NCBI GenBank assembly: GCA_018340375.1
Contig: JAFFJZ010000017.1
Coordinates: forward strand, 3,710,001 to 3,774,000
DNA length: 64,000 nt
Reading direction: 5' to 3'
Source: Gonatopus flavifemur
Lineage: Eukaryota > Arthropoda > Insecta > Hymenoptera > Dryinidae
A program made the translations under genes and the position numbers. Position 1 is the first letter of the stretch, and each line of letters starts with the position of its first letter. Below are positions 53,180 to 63,818 of this stretch, piece by piece. The notes below the pieces were generated by a model. It was not told the origin of the DNA and ran no database searches. It was given only the letters and a program-made list of their open reading frames with translations.

Positions 53180-54960
53180 TACCACAATGATCAATGTCAT
53201 TAGGCAGCGTCATAGGAAAATGAAGAAAAGGCAGAAGTGCAGTGGATATACAAGTCCTTGCATTGAATAATACCACTATCAGATTCTTCCAACAGAATCA
53301 TAGGTGGATGGAGAAAAAGCAAAAAGGATGTAGATGTACCATACATCTGTACGTTATATCCTACCATGATCATTAGGTAGCGTTGAAGGGAAATACAGAA
53401 CAGATAGGAGCGCAGTGGATATACCACAAATCTTCGCATCGAGTGCATTCCACTAATCAATTGACGAATGATTAGAGAGACTGTTTAGGATCAACTCGAC
53501 GAAAATTGAGCGGATACAATATTCTGATTATAGAATTGAATAATACCACTATCAGATTCTTCCAATAGAATCATAGGTGGATGAAGAAGAAGCAAACAGG
53601 ATGTAGATGTAACATACATCTGTCCGTTAAATCCTACCATGATCATTAGGTAGCGTTGGAGGAAAACGCAGAAAAGATAGGAGCGCAGTGGATATACCAC
53701 AAATCTTTGCATCGAGTACATTCCACTGACCAATTGACGAATGATTAGAGAGACTGTTTAGGATCAACTCGACGAAAATTGAGCGGATACAATATTCTGA
53801 TTATAGAAATTGTTGCAGAACAACTACAGGTCAACTTGACTGATGTGACTGGATGTGACAATTCATTCTGAATGTTTTCTTCCAAAGTTCCATCTTTTCA
53901 GTTGTTCCATTCAAGCTGGATTATATTTGTGTTTTTACAAACCATCATTTTTATCTTTACTTATCTTGGTTTTGGAATGATTCAATTCTCAAATATCATG
54001 AATATTAAATGGTTTGGATATTTGATACAATATTGCTTTTTAATGATCATGAATCACTTTGAATACATTTTGAACATTTCATGGATCCTAGAGTTACTAA
54101 ATCTCTCAACCCAAAATACTATGACAATTTAATAAAATTCATGATATTTGAGAATTGAATCATTCCAAAACCAAGATAAGTAAAGATAAAAATGATGGTT
54201 TGTCAGAACACACATATAATCCAGCTTGAATGGAACAGCTGAAAAGATGGAACTTCGGAAGGAAACATTCAGAATGGATTGTCACATCCAGTCACATCAG
54301 TCAAGTTGACCTGTAGTTGTTCTGCAACAATTTCTATGATCAGAATATTGTATCCGCTCAATTTTCGTCGAGTTGATCCTAAACAGTCTCTCTAATCATT
54401 CGTCGATTGGTTAGTGGAATGCACCCGATGCAAAGATTGATGGTATATCCACTGCGCTTCTATCTTCTCTGCATTTTCCTTCAACGCTATCTAATGATCA
54501 TGGTAGGGTTTAACGTGAAGATGTACGGTACGTCTACATCCTTTTTGCTTTTTCTCCATCCACCTATGGATCTGTTGGAAGAATCTGATAGTGGTATTAT
54601 TCAATGCAAGGACTTGTATATCCACTGCACTTCTGCCTTTTCTTCATTTTCCTATGACGCTGCCTAATGACATTGATCATTGTGGTACGTAACATAAATA
54701 TGTATGGTGACATGCATCCTTCTGGCTTTTTCTTCATCTACCTGTGATTCTTTTGGAGGAATCTGATAATAATAGTGTACCTAACGCAAGGACTTGTGGT
54801 ATATCCACTGCACTCTGGCCTTTTCTTCATTTTCCTTCTACGCTACCTGATGATATTGATCGTGGTGGTAAGTAACATACAGATGTATAGTATACCTGCA
54901 TCCTTCCTACTTTTTCTTGATCCACCTGTAATTTTACTCAAAGAATGTACTCACTGAAAA
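53180..54960. repeat. Fold-back repeat with tandem units
   Basis: The sequence around 53180-53515 reappears inverted at about 54340-54690. The middle (GTTTTCTTCCAAAGTTCCATC at 53872 versus its near-complement at about 54250) folds on an axis near 54068. In the left arm the unit 53257-53515 is duplicated at 53515-53830, and on the right a further diverged unit runs to 54960. Marker words: GTGGATATACCACAAAT, AATAATACCACTATCAGATTC. Similar open frames in every unit are a consequence of repetition. Confidence 0.75.
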
Positions 54961-55035
54961 AACTTTTTACCTGAGTACTCAGGAATAAGGATATCGGATA
55001 ATATATAATCCAGGTGCCAAAATATTGATGAAAAA

Positions 55036-55861
55036 TCAACAGAAACTCACGTGTTAAACGTAATGGGTCTTCCTAATGTTGACGGTGTTTCTTCCTATTT
55101 GAATACAGTAATGCAGTGTATATTGTAGGTACTGTGCTTCTAAGACAAAACAATTACCTTTATCTGACCCCAATGACATCATAAATATTTCAATTCACAA
55201 CTACAATTCGCAAAAAAACCTTGATATCATAGCTTTAAAACAGCTTGCAGGTCCACAATACTTGCATAATCACCCACAAGATGCAGGAGAATTCATCGCT
55301 TCTATTTGCGAAAATTCAATGGCTATTAAAAATTTAGTGAAGCACCAAATAACTACCGTAACGGAATGTACGAAATGTGAATATACCGAAAATATTGTTG
55401 GTACAAATTGTGTTACACGTCTTGGGCTACCTCCAATTTCACAAAACTCATTTGAGTTTCAAGAAATATTCAAGTTCAATTTTTCAACATAGAAAATTTT
55501 CGAAGATTCTCGTGACAATTGTAATAACTTGCATAAAACTAAAAAATCATTCATAACAGCGTCAGAACGATATGTAATTGTGCAATTGATGATGTTTAAT
55601 CACAATAATGTTGAAGCAACAAATGTAGAAAATATAAACATTGAAGCAGTACCAACTTCATAAATTATAATTGCACAACACTTTTATAAAGTTATAGCTG
55701 TTGTTTTTCATCAGGGTAAAAATATTTTCGATGATAATTTCACATGCATATTACGGAGTAAAGGTACAAAGTGGATATTTATTCATGATCTGCAAGTTGA
55801 AGAGCGACATTGGCCACGCAATGCTAAAGACTCGTATATATATTTCTTTGAGAAGCAATAA
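55036..55861 (+). pseudogene. Ubiquitin-specific protease (USP)-like pseudogene
   Basis: Pieces in order match a USP fold: G-L-P-N-V-D-G-V-S-S-Y-L-N (55066 onward), then after a frameshift Q-D-A-G-E-F near 55280 and C-x2-C near 55367 (C-T-K-C), later Y-K-V-I-A-V-V-F-H and a final K-W-I-F-I-H-D ... W-P ... Y-I-Y-F-F-E-K. In USPs the first block is G-N-T-C-Y; here Ser takes the place of the catalytic Cys. The box G-H-Y-T-C reads D-N-F-T-C, so the catalytic His is also lost. In-frame stops occur near 55129, at 55490-55492 and at 55661-55663. It cannot encode an active deubiquitinase. It may be a relic of a transposon-borne protease or of a host gene copy. Confidence 0.7.
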
Positions 55862-56100
55862 TTTCGCTCCATCATAAAATTAGAATTCAATTACTGTGAT
55901 ATTGTACAGTTTTGAAGGATATAGAATACCTTTATAATACCATAACGAACCAAATATTCTTGAAAAATTTTTTCAGATGATTTCGATGGATATTCCACAA
56001 AATTCTGAAAAATCTCTGGTACAGTACTAGAAAGTGTCTTCAATCTGATATCTTGAAGGTATATCTTTTTGTTGCATGATAAATATTTGACATCTCTTCA
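55862..56100. other. No gene seen
   Basis: AT-rich spacer. Confidence 0.3.
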
Positions 56101-56358
56101 CCCAGATAGCAGAAGTTCCAAAAACTAGATCCCATTGAATCCTTCTGGAACCACAAAATGAATCACTGAAATGTCAGTAGGATAGAGTTCTTGGAGAATT
56201 CAAATCGCCTTTTGTCATACTATATACAGTACAATATACAGTATGACAAAAGGCGATTTGAATTCTCCAAGGACTCTATTCTGCTGACAGTTCAGTAGTT
56301 CGTTTTGTGGTCACGAAAGAATTCAATGAGATCTAATTTTTGGAACTTTTGCTATCTG
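56101..56358. mobile_element. Palindromic CCCAGATAGCAG element, right tip altered
   Basis: The left end CCCAGATAGCAGAAGTTCCA pairs with TGGAACTTTTGCTATCTG at the right, where the expected GGG is missing. A perfect central hairpin GGCGATTTGAATTCTCCAAG / GAGAATTCAAATCGCC surrounds a CAGTATGAC loop. Confidence 0.7.
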
Positions 56359-56382
56359 CTACTTTTCACAATGATTCAAAAG

Positions 56383-56496
56383 AGCTTCATGCTATTTTTA
56401 GCTTCATGCTATTTTTAGCTTCATGATATTTTGAGCTTCATGCTATTTTTAGCTTCATGCTATTTTTAGCTTCATGCTATTTTTAGCTTCATGCTA
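56383..56496. repeat. 17-bp minisatellite, about 6.7 copies
   Basis: Unit AGCTTCATGCTATTTTT; the third copy has ATATTTTG instead of CTATTTTT. It starts about 25 bases after the preceding palindrome. Confidence 0.92.
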
Positions 56497-58431
56497 AACA
56501 GTACAAATTCTATCTTGCAAAAAAATTCCTGTTGGATAACTTGAATATATTGTAAACAGTTTCCTCTGTCTGTAAGATCAATGTTGTTTCGATTTTCTTA
56601 CAAGGATTTCCTGGACACACTGGAAATTTCCGCACAAGACATGTTCAGCACAATATCGTGGGCTGTTTTGAGCGGCGTGAGCTGCTTTGAGCGCCAACTT
56701 ATCAGTCAAGGAAAATTCAGTTTTCGGAATTCTTCACACGTATATTTGTTCATGGGAATTCGCTTTTCTTCCCTTCTTCTCTTCATTCTTTATTTCGATG
56801 ATCTATTGCCGTCCAATGATGAGATGACTGATGGAAATCCAAGTGGATTTTTATATCACATAAGTTATCTGAGGACATTTCCTCCATTCCTACGATTGCC
56901 ATAAACTCGACAGGGGTATTTCATTTTCATTTGGGTTCAGTTGGAAGCATATTCAGAAAAAGAAGTGAAATCCCCAAAAAAAACTCCAAAAAGGTAAAAA
57001 AATAACGCCAAGTACATGGAAATTCAAAAAACAAAGAATAAAAGAATCTAAAAACACATTCTGAAGGAAAATTTCACTGCATTCAGAATTTCGAGAGGAG
57101 ATAAAAGGATATGGTCCATTTGAAAAAAAAAGATATGAAATCAATAACGGGTCCCGTGACAACCGAACGTCACCACCAGGAACGCTACCGTTGCCCTCGT
57201 GTAGCATTCAACGTCTAGGGATTATAAGAAGGAAATTGTGGAGATATCTTCACTTCTCAGATCTCCTAGCTGAAAGGTGTGTCTCATCTGCCTGGTAAGC
57301 CCCGTTGCAAAGAAATTTGAGATTGTCAGTAGGGCCGTGTTTCGGCCATTTGTAAGAGACCATCTGTCTCTCTCTTAGAATAGGTAGGTTTGTGGGAGAG
57401 TGAGTTGTGTTTTACGTATCTCACTACTTAACGCTGGTTAGAAGGGAGGTGGAAGAGGTGTCTTTCAGCCACCTCTGTCCGCATTAGGGGCACCATCCAG
57501 CCCATGGGGTTCAGTTAGTAACCACCATCCACGGTTGAAATGCTGATATATGGCCAACCAATGACGGCCCAACGTTTGTGAGAGCAGTAGCCCGAATTTT
57601 AACTAACGGACTTTTCGTCCATTTCAGGCGCATCCCACCGATATAATTTTGACATTTGAAAGTCACGGGAATTACCACGCTCTGATTGGTCTCCTTCTGA
57701 GTCAATCAAGAAAGCCCGAAACTCATATTGCCGTTAGAACCGCGTTACATCAAATATTTCCGTTAGGTCCGGTTACGTGGAATAACGCGTCGTGTGCACA
57801 CACTTAATAGACATAGAAGTCCGGACGAATAAGGCCTCTAACTTCAAGTTGGACGCTTGTAAATAGCTTATTGCTGTCCTTTTCTATTGTATAACATTTG
57901 TGTATTATCTTTGATCAATCTCACCTCTAACGGTGTTGTTTTATAATAAATTTTTGTTTGATTTGAACCATCTTGACTTGTTGATTGATCTGTGACACGC
58001 GTTCCCCAACCTATCATAAGTGAACCTTGGAGCCGGTGAGCCAGAGGCATTCATTTGGGGCCTAATTGTATTACAATTAGGGATAAATAAACATTACCAA
58101 CGCGATGCTGTGAACGAAACGCCACAAACGGATGAAAATGAATTACATCAGCGTAGCTTTTTTGGGTACAAATCGATAGATACGAGAATATGAATTCTTG
58201 ATACACATGGATAGGAATGGATGAAAATAGAGATCGATTTGGATCGAAACAGATATCGTTTGTGTAAAATTATCGGATATGAATTGATAGATGAAGAACG
58301 TTTATTTGGAAAAAGATTGGATAAATATTCTCCAAATGATAGATATGGACAAGAATGCATGAGAATAGTGTAAGCATCATCGGAACAAAAAGGGATAGAA
58401 GTGCATAGAATTTTATGTGAGACCACGAATA
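56497..58431. other. No gene; unidentified GC-richer block
   Basis: 57180-58080 is richer in GC than its surroundings and contains AATAAA-like signals near 57945 and AGTTAGTAACCACC near 57510. It could be an old LTR or a host untranslated region; neither can be shown. 58150-58430 carries GGATAGGAATGGATGAAAAT-type words shared with 29727-29895 and 61440-61740. The 107-codon frame at 56581-56904 is unrecognised. Confidence 0.3.
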
Positions 58432-61154
58432 CACTACCGGTCAAAAGTATTCGAGCACCTCTCGAGAAAACACGAAATTTTCAAAGTTTAATATCTCAGC
58501 CGGAAATTATCGCACATTCAAAAATAAAAAACCGTTTTGAAGGGTGAAGTGTGCTCTTTCAAGGAATCTTAGTCTCACTCACCTGACTGAAGTTCGTTAT
58601 TAACCGCGTTCGGTTGAACTTACAACTTTTTCCGATTTTTTTCCGACTTTTCAAACCTTTGCATGTTTTTGGGTGATTTTTTCCTGGGAAAATGAGATCA
58701 TACATTCAATAGAGCATGGATTCAGCTTCAAAATGATCTCTTATTTCTCTCCCTCGGATCATTCCTTCCAGAGTTATGTCCTTTTTTGTGAAAAAAGTGG
58801 ATTTTGAGACAAAGTGCTGTAACTCTGAAAGTATCGTTCCAGTCAAAAACTGTTAAGGGGAAAAAAGTTTCGTTCCAACGTTCTCTACATGCATAACAAT
58901 TTTGGGAATTATTGAGGCATATTTAATTTTCGCCACTTTTCTCATCCTTGGTGGAATATCTTGCAGTCTCGAGATCATCAATCAATTCAAATATTCAACA
59001 AAGAATAATCGTCAGATGAGTCTACAGTGGTGAACATTTTTTTTCTTTGTTGTACATCCATGTTATAATTATGTTTTGTTGGGAACTCCATAGTGACGTG
59101 AATTTTGTGGTCAGAATGCCAGTGATTGTGAATATGAAATCCCGGAAATTTCAAAATAAACCGTGTAGGATAAATTATAACAGTCGAGCATGCTCATCAT
59201 CAAATTGGAGAATCAAATTGTTCTTATTCAAATTATATTTCCAAATCAAAATATGTACATATGTATACAATCAACATTAAAATTCGAAATCAATTCAAAT
59301 CAATTCAAATTCTGATTTCAAATTGCAGATTCTTCGAAATAGCCACCTCTTGCTTTTACCACCGCCTTGCAGACTCTCGGCATCCTCAATAATAATTTCT
59401 CCAATGTAATAGGAGATATCTGACTCCAACATGTTTGCAAATATTGCCATAGTTCCTGGTTGTTCCTTAGTCTCATTTTCCTCACATCTCTATCGAGTTG
59501 ATCCCACAGCAGTTCTATGGGATTGAGGTCTGGGGATTGAGCAGGCCAGTCCATAATCTGCAACTGATGCGCGTCTTCCTTCTTCCGTATGTATCCCGTG
59601 CACAATTTGGAAGTATGCTTGGGATCGTTATCCTGTTGCAGAATGAACCCGTTTTCAATTAACCTCTTTCCAGAAGGTATTAGGTGGTTTTTTAAGATAC
59701 TATGATATCCCTCTTTCTTCAAAATACCTTCAATTTTGAATAAATCACCTACTTTTAGTCCTCCAAAACACCCCCGTATCATGATTGATCCTCCCCCGTG
59801 TTTCACTGTGGGTGTTACACATTGATTAAGCATTCGTTCACCTTTCATTCGACGGACGTAAACTCGACGTTTCGTTCCAAATAATTCAAATTTGGATTCG
59901 TCCGTAAATAGTACTCTCGACCACTCTTCTATGCCCCAACTTAAATGTGCGCGAGCCCAATTCAAACGTTTAATTTTGTTTTGCTTACGTAATAAAGGTT
60001 TTCGCGCAGCAATACGTCCCATGAGGCCAGAATCTCGCAGACGATGTTGAACGGTTGAGACAGACAAAGGGGAATCACGAGTTGCATTCAGTTCTTGTTG
60101 TAAGTCAGGTGCTGTTCTCATCCTGAGTCGTTTACTTTGAATACACAAAAACTTATCTTCTTCTTTCGAAGTAACTCGCGACCTGCTAGATCGAGCCCGA
60201 TTGGGATTCGATTTTGTACTATGGTATCGCTCCAGGGTATACAATGCGGTCGAATTAGTTACACCGACTCTCTTCGAAATTTCTCTTAAAGAATATCCCT
60301 CTTCACGTAATGCCACTATCACAGCACGTGTTTCTTGACTTGTTTCGCGGGTTTTAGGCGTAACTGATAACCCGTAGAATTATAATTGAATAAAACAGTC
60401 GCGTTATAGGAGGCTAGCCTGTATTTATCACGATTAACGCATTGTTTCGCATGAAGCAGTTGCACATGAAATTTATCATTTGTTTGTTTCGATAAATGCA
60501 TATCGATAGTTTTTCACGATGAATGCATCGTTTTGCATGGACAAAAAAATTCCACCACTGTAGACTCATCTGACGATTATTCTTTGTTGAATATTTGAAT
60601 TGATTGATGATCTCGAGACTGCAAGATATTCCACCCAGGATGAGAAAAGTGGCGAAAATTAAATATGCCTCAATAATTCCCAAAATTGTTATGCATGTAG
60701 AGAACGTTGGAACGAAACTTTTTTCCCTTTAACAGTTTTTGACTGGAACGATACTTTCAGAGTTACAGCACTCTGTCTCAAAATCCACTGTTTTCACAAA
60801 AAAGGACATAACTCTGGAAGGAATGATCCGAGGGAGAGAAATAAGAGATCATTTTGAAGCTGAATCCATGCTCTATTGAATGTATGATCTCATTTTCCCA
60901 GGAAAAAATCACCCAAAAACATGCAAAGGTTTGAAAAGTCGGAAAAAAAATCGAAAAAAGTTGTAAGTTCAACCGAACGCGGTTAATAACGAACTTCAGT
61001 CAGGTGAGTGAGACTAAGATTCCTTGAAAGAGCACACTTCACCCTTCAAAACGATTTTTTATTTTTGAATGTGCGATAATTTCCGGCTGAGATATTAAAC
61101 TTTGAAAATTTCGTGTTTTCTCGAGAGGTGCTCGAATACTTTTGACCGGTAGTG
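58432..61154 (-). mobile_element. Tc1-type transposon with about 600-bp terminal inverted repeats
   Basis: TA on both sides (58430-58431, 61155-61156), ends CACTACCGGTCAAAAGTATT and complement. The terminal inverted repeats run about 58432-59035 and 60555-61154 and differ at only a few positions by eye. One transposase gene lies between them on the minus strand. High arm identity suggests recent activity. Confidence 0.93.
59318..60361 (-). CDS. Tc1/mariner-superfamily transposase, DD38E spacing
   Basis: 347 codons when counted from the expected initiator position (60361). N-terminal helix-turn-helix: Y-S-L-R-E-I-S-K-R-V-G-V-T and the second R-x-S-R-S-R-V-T. Catalytic residues: F-T-D-E-S-K-F (D154), Q-Q-D-N-D-P-K-H-T (D244) and S-P-D-L-N-P-I-E (E283). 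Exactly 38 residues lie between the last Asp and Glu, against 34 in classical Tc1. DD38E spacing has been described for a Tc1 sibling family called Intruder; I infer membership from spacing only. The codon where the family starts (Met-Pro-Lys-Thr-Arg) is ACG here, and an in-frame TAA lies a few codons upstream, so the initiator seems lost by a T-to-C change. Otherwise the frame is intact to TAA. Catalyses cut-and-paste into TA. Confidence 0.9.
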   Translation of the reverse strand, partial: TPKTRETSQETRAVIVALREEGYSLREISKRVGVTNSTALYTLERYHSTKSNPNRARSSRSRVTSKEEDKFLCIQSKRLRMRTAPDLQQELNATRDSPLSVSTVQHRLRDSGLMGRIAARKPLLRKQNKIKRLNWARAHLSWGIEEWSRVLFTDESKFELFGTKRRVYVRRMKGERMLNQCVTPTVKHGGGSIMIRGCFGGLKVGDLFKIEGILKKEGYHSILKNHLIPSGKRLIENGFILQQDNDPKHTSKLCTGYIRKKEDAHQLQIMDWPAQSPDLNPIELLWDQLDRDVRKMRLRNNQELWQYLQTCWSQISPITLEKLLLRMPRVCKAVVKARGGYFEESAI

Positions 61155-61189
61155 TACATTACGAGTGTACAGTATCTTCAGCAATATGC

Positions 61190-61310
61190 GCTCTCCGAGC
61201 AGCGTGTCAGGATAGCTTGGAGGTTAAGTAGGTAGGTCTTATAGGTAAGGTGGGGGAGTGCGATGATTGTTCCTACCCTTGCAGGTAGGAATAAATTTCC
61301 CAAGTCATGT
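61190..61310 (+). repeat. tRNA-derived SINE-like copy
   Basis: GGATAGCTTGGAGGTTAAG and AGGTAGGTCTTATAGGTA match the 12010-12135 copy (complement). The B-box region has decayed. It lies about 35 bases beyond the Tc1-type element. Confidence 0.6.
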
Positions 61311-61750
61311 GCGGAAATAAAGATACAGATGTTGAAGATTCCACGGAATCTTCCGAATGTTTGAATGAGTTCGGGATAATTTCTTCTTATTGTTTTTCCC
61401 TGTGGGAAAATTCAAAAGAAAGAACAATTCTGGAGAAAATCGGATTGGAATGGATGAATTTTTCTCCAGCAGAATCATGCAGAAACGGATAGAAATGGAT
61501 GGAACTCATCAAGGTGATATCGTAAAGCACCGGATAGAAATGGATACGATTTGCATCAGGCCCTGAATATAATATGGATACATTCGGATACAATCCTAAT
61601 AATCACCTATCCACATTGTGTAGTAAAATTGACGAGTCTTCTATGCGCTCTGCGGATGATGCTGGATCCCGAAATACATGGATCAGAAATAGGATCCAAA
61701 CGGATGCACTTCAAAACCCTATCCATTTCTATCCAATTTTTCTAGCAGGG
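61311..61750. repeat. GGATAGAAATGGAT-rich repeat
   Basis: ACGGATAGAAATGG and CGGATAGAAATGGATACG occur several times and inverted (CCATTTCTATCC at 61720). The right end TTTTTCTAGCAGGG resembles the CCCTGCT-type terminus of 30096. The left end is uncertain. Confidence 0.45.
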
Positions 61751-61856
61751 TACCAAACGTTCTCTTCAAAAGTACCAGACTTTCTATTATAAAATCTTAT
61801 TATTCTACCATTAACTCACAGGAAATCTGGTACTTTTGGAAAGAATGTTTGGTATA
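61751..61856. repeat. Small inverted repeat
   Basis: TACCAAACGTTCTCTTCAAA at the left and TTTGGAAAGAATGTTTGGTA at the right form arms of about 30 bp (GTACCAGA / TCTGGTAC). Confidence 0.6.
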
Positions 61857-62650
61857 TAACTTCAAAATGCAAGTATATCCTCAATATACTAGCGAATCTA
61901 GTAAGTTATAATGGACAATTTTTCTCCCTGTATGTAAATTTACTGATCGGGGAGGGTAATCAGCATTTACTCTTACACTGTTGTGTAATTGCGAGTTACC
62001 ATTATATTCTGGTGATATTACTCATATATGATATTAGTAAATTTGGAACTATTTTTTACAGTGTATATGTATCACAAGACGCATCTCAATTAGGAATTAT
62101 CAGATTGAATCGAGATTTATTAACAATCTGTCAAGGTTATTCGACATGAAGATTGCCTTCTACAAGGAGTTTTATCGGAATTGGATCCGGATGAAATGTG
62201 TTAAAATAGACTTGATCGGTCCGATTCAAGATTTCTCAACAAAAATCCTGGTATCCCATTCTCAGTATCCTTCATGCAGTGATTGGAATTAGAAGTCAAT
62301 GAATTTCACATCTGAGAAAGCATTCCGTGTCTCAAGATGTCTTTCAAACATGTTTCAGATTTTAAACCAGTTCTCGTTCAAGAACCCATCTCAAAGATAT
62401 CTTCAAAATGTCTTGCAAATAATGTATCTCGTAGATACATTTCAGCCAAGATTTGATTCAAAACTGATCTAAAGTGCCGAGTAAAACAACCAAAGTATGA
62501 TTAAAAAATACACCATGGAATTTTTGTTACATATGTAATAAAATATGCTCTATAGAATATATATGAAAAGTTGATATAATTGTATATGTAGGAAGTAAAC
62601 ATAATATTTACTCAGATTGTCCTAAAATTTTTGTCGCATTAGGTTATTTT
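61857..62650. other. No gene; repeat debris
   Basis: Includes AAGATATCTTC/GATGTCTTTC words at 62320-62420 like the 21159 family, and GTAAATTTAC-type words at 61935-62060 also seen near 20480 and 52550. Confidence 0.35.
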
Positions 62651-62710
62651 TCAAAGTTGCTCGAAATAATTTCCGCCACAATCAATACATTTATTCATAC
62701 GGTAAAACCA
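62651..62710 (-). pseudogene. Mariner-type transposase C-terminal remnant
   Basis: On the minus strand about 19 codons end in TGA (62651-62653): W-F-Y-R-M-N-K-C-I-D-C-G-G-N-Y-F-E. This pattern resembles the end of mariner-type transposases. It is cut at 62713 by the hAT terminus that follows, so the hAT element probably inserted into it. Confidence 0.5.
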
Positions 62711-63275
62711 CTCCAGGGTGTCTACTGAATTTCCGAAACAAAATTCCCTGACTTTTCCAGGTTTTCCAGGTCGAATTTTGGAAAATTCCAGGATGTATCA
62801 TTAAATATATCATTTGATTTGGAAGTATAAATACAAATTTGATCTTCCATATTAAATCATTCGCATGTAATAAGAATCAAAATGAACAAGATTGTTTGCA
62901 ATGAACTATTGAGCTCTATTTTAAATAGAGAACACATAAATTATGCATCATTACTGTATTGAAATTTTGAATTCTTGTATTGAAAAAAAAAACTTTGTGC
63001 TTGACACCGAAATAAATAAACAAATGAAATCTAATTGGACATAAAATTCAATTCAAAATTTGAAAAAAGTTTCAAATAACTCAAGAATCTCAAGTATTAT
63101 AATAAACATTGTAATACAAAAAGAAACCGATGTTTCCTATGAATTTTTATAGATAACATACTGAATGACATTATACACGTATGACACATAGTCTTGAATT
63201 TTCTTGTGAATATAAAATCACAACAAAAATGGAGAAGTATGATCTCACAAACACTTGATTTGAACTAATCAATAC

Positions 63276-63818
63276 TCAAATTTTTAATGAGTCCTCTAAG
63301 TTCGCAATTTCTTGTTCAATAGTTTGCATTGATGAACAATTTTCCTCAAACATTTGAATTTTTTCATTTTTCAGTTCTTCAATCAGTCTGAGAGTTTTTC
63401 TTTTGGTTTTAGCTTTCTCAAGTTTATCTTCCTTTAATTTTCTTTTTTCTTTCAGGGCAGATTTCCATTTTTGATTAGCTTGTGCAACGTAACATAATAA
63501 TTCTTTCGTTATTTGCACATTTTCCATTCCTCCTGTGTTTAAAACTGAATCATATACTATTCTTTGTGCAACTAATGACTCGTTAGAAAGATTACCCATC
63601 AAACAATCAGCGGTTATTGAAAAACCTCTTTCCACAACAGCATTGCCGTGATAGAGAATCAAGATCATTTGTACAAAGCGACACTGCAGCGTTGATGATT
63701 GGATAGTTATAAAATGTTCTATTTTACGTCCTTCAATTTCATATGATATACTGTCACGGCACGCTCTACACTTTTCTATTCTATTAGGATATTTATCCTG
63801 GAACGCTAGCCAAATCTT
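63276..63818 (-). CDS. hAT transposase C-terminal part (dimerisation region)
   Basis: The frame is open from just after TGA 63819-63821 to the stop at 63276; the first ATG is at 63668. I-L-Y-H-G-N-A-V-V-E-R-G-F-S and N-E-S-L-V-A-Q-R are characteristic of the hAT C-terminal dimerisation domain in Ac-like animal elements. A Lys/Glu-rich coiled-coil tail of about 60 residues follows. Upstream residues (C-R-A-C-R-D-S and others) still look coding, so the protein likely extends further, interrupted by the TGA. The copy appears decayed and incomplete. Confidence 0.75.
   Translation of the reverse strand, partial: KIWLAFQDKYPNRIEKCRACRDSISYEIEGRKIEHFITIQSSTLQCRFVQMILILYHGNAVVERGFSITADCLMGNLSNESLVAQRIVYDSVLNTGGMENVQITKELLCYVAQANQKWKSALKEKRKLKEDKLEKAKTKRKTLRLIEELKNEKIQMFEENCSSMQTIEQEIANLEDSLKI

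Noticed and set aside
53200..54957. Similar 60-86-codon frames on both strands
   Set aside because: They follow the fold-back units and flip strand with the inversion; hydrophobic and AT-driven, no known motif.
56581..56904. 107-codon plus-strand frame
   Set aside because: No recognisable domain and Phe/Leu-rich composition expected from AT-rich DNA. It cannot be excluded, but I have no support.
57180..58080. Gypsy-type solo LTR
   Set aside because: AGTTA...-like start and AATAAA signals are suggestive, but no target duplication or paired terminus could be found.
60319..60683. Two frames upstream of the Tc1-type transposase
   Set aside because: They overlap the transposase start in other frames or lie in the terminal inverted repeat; no motif.
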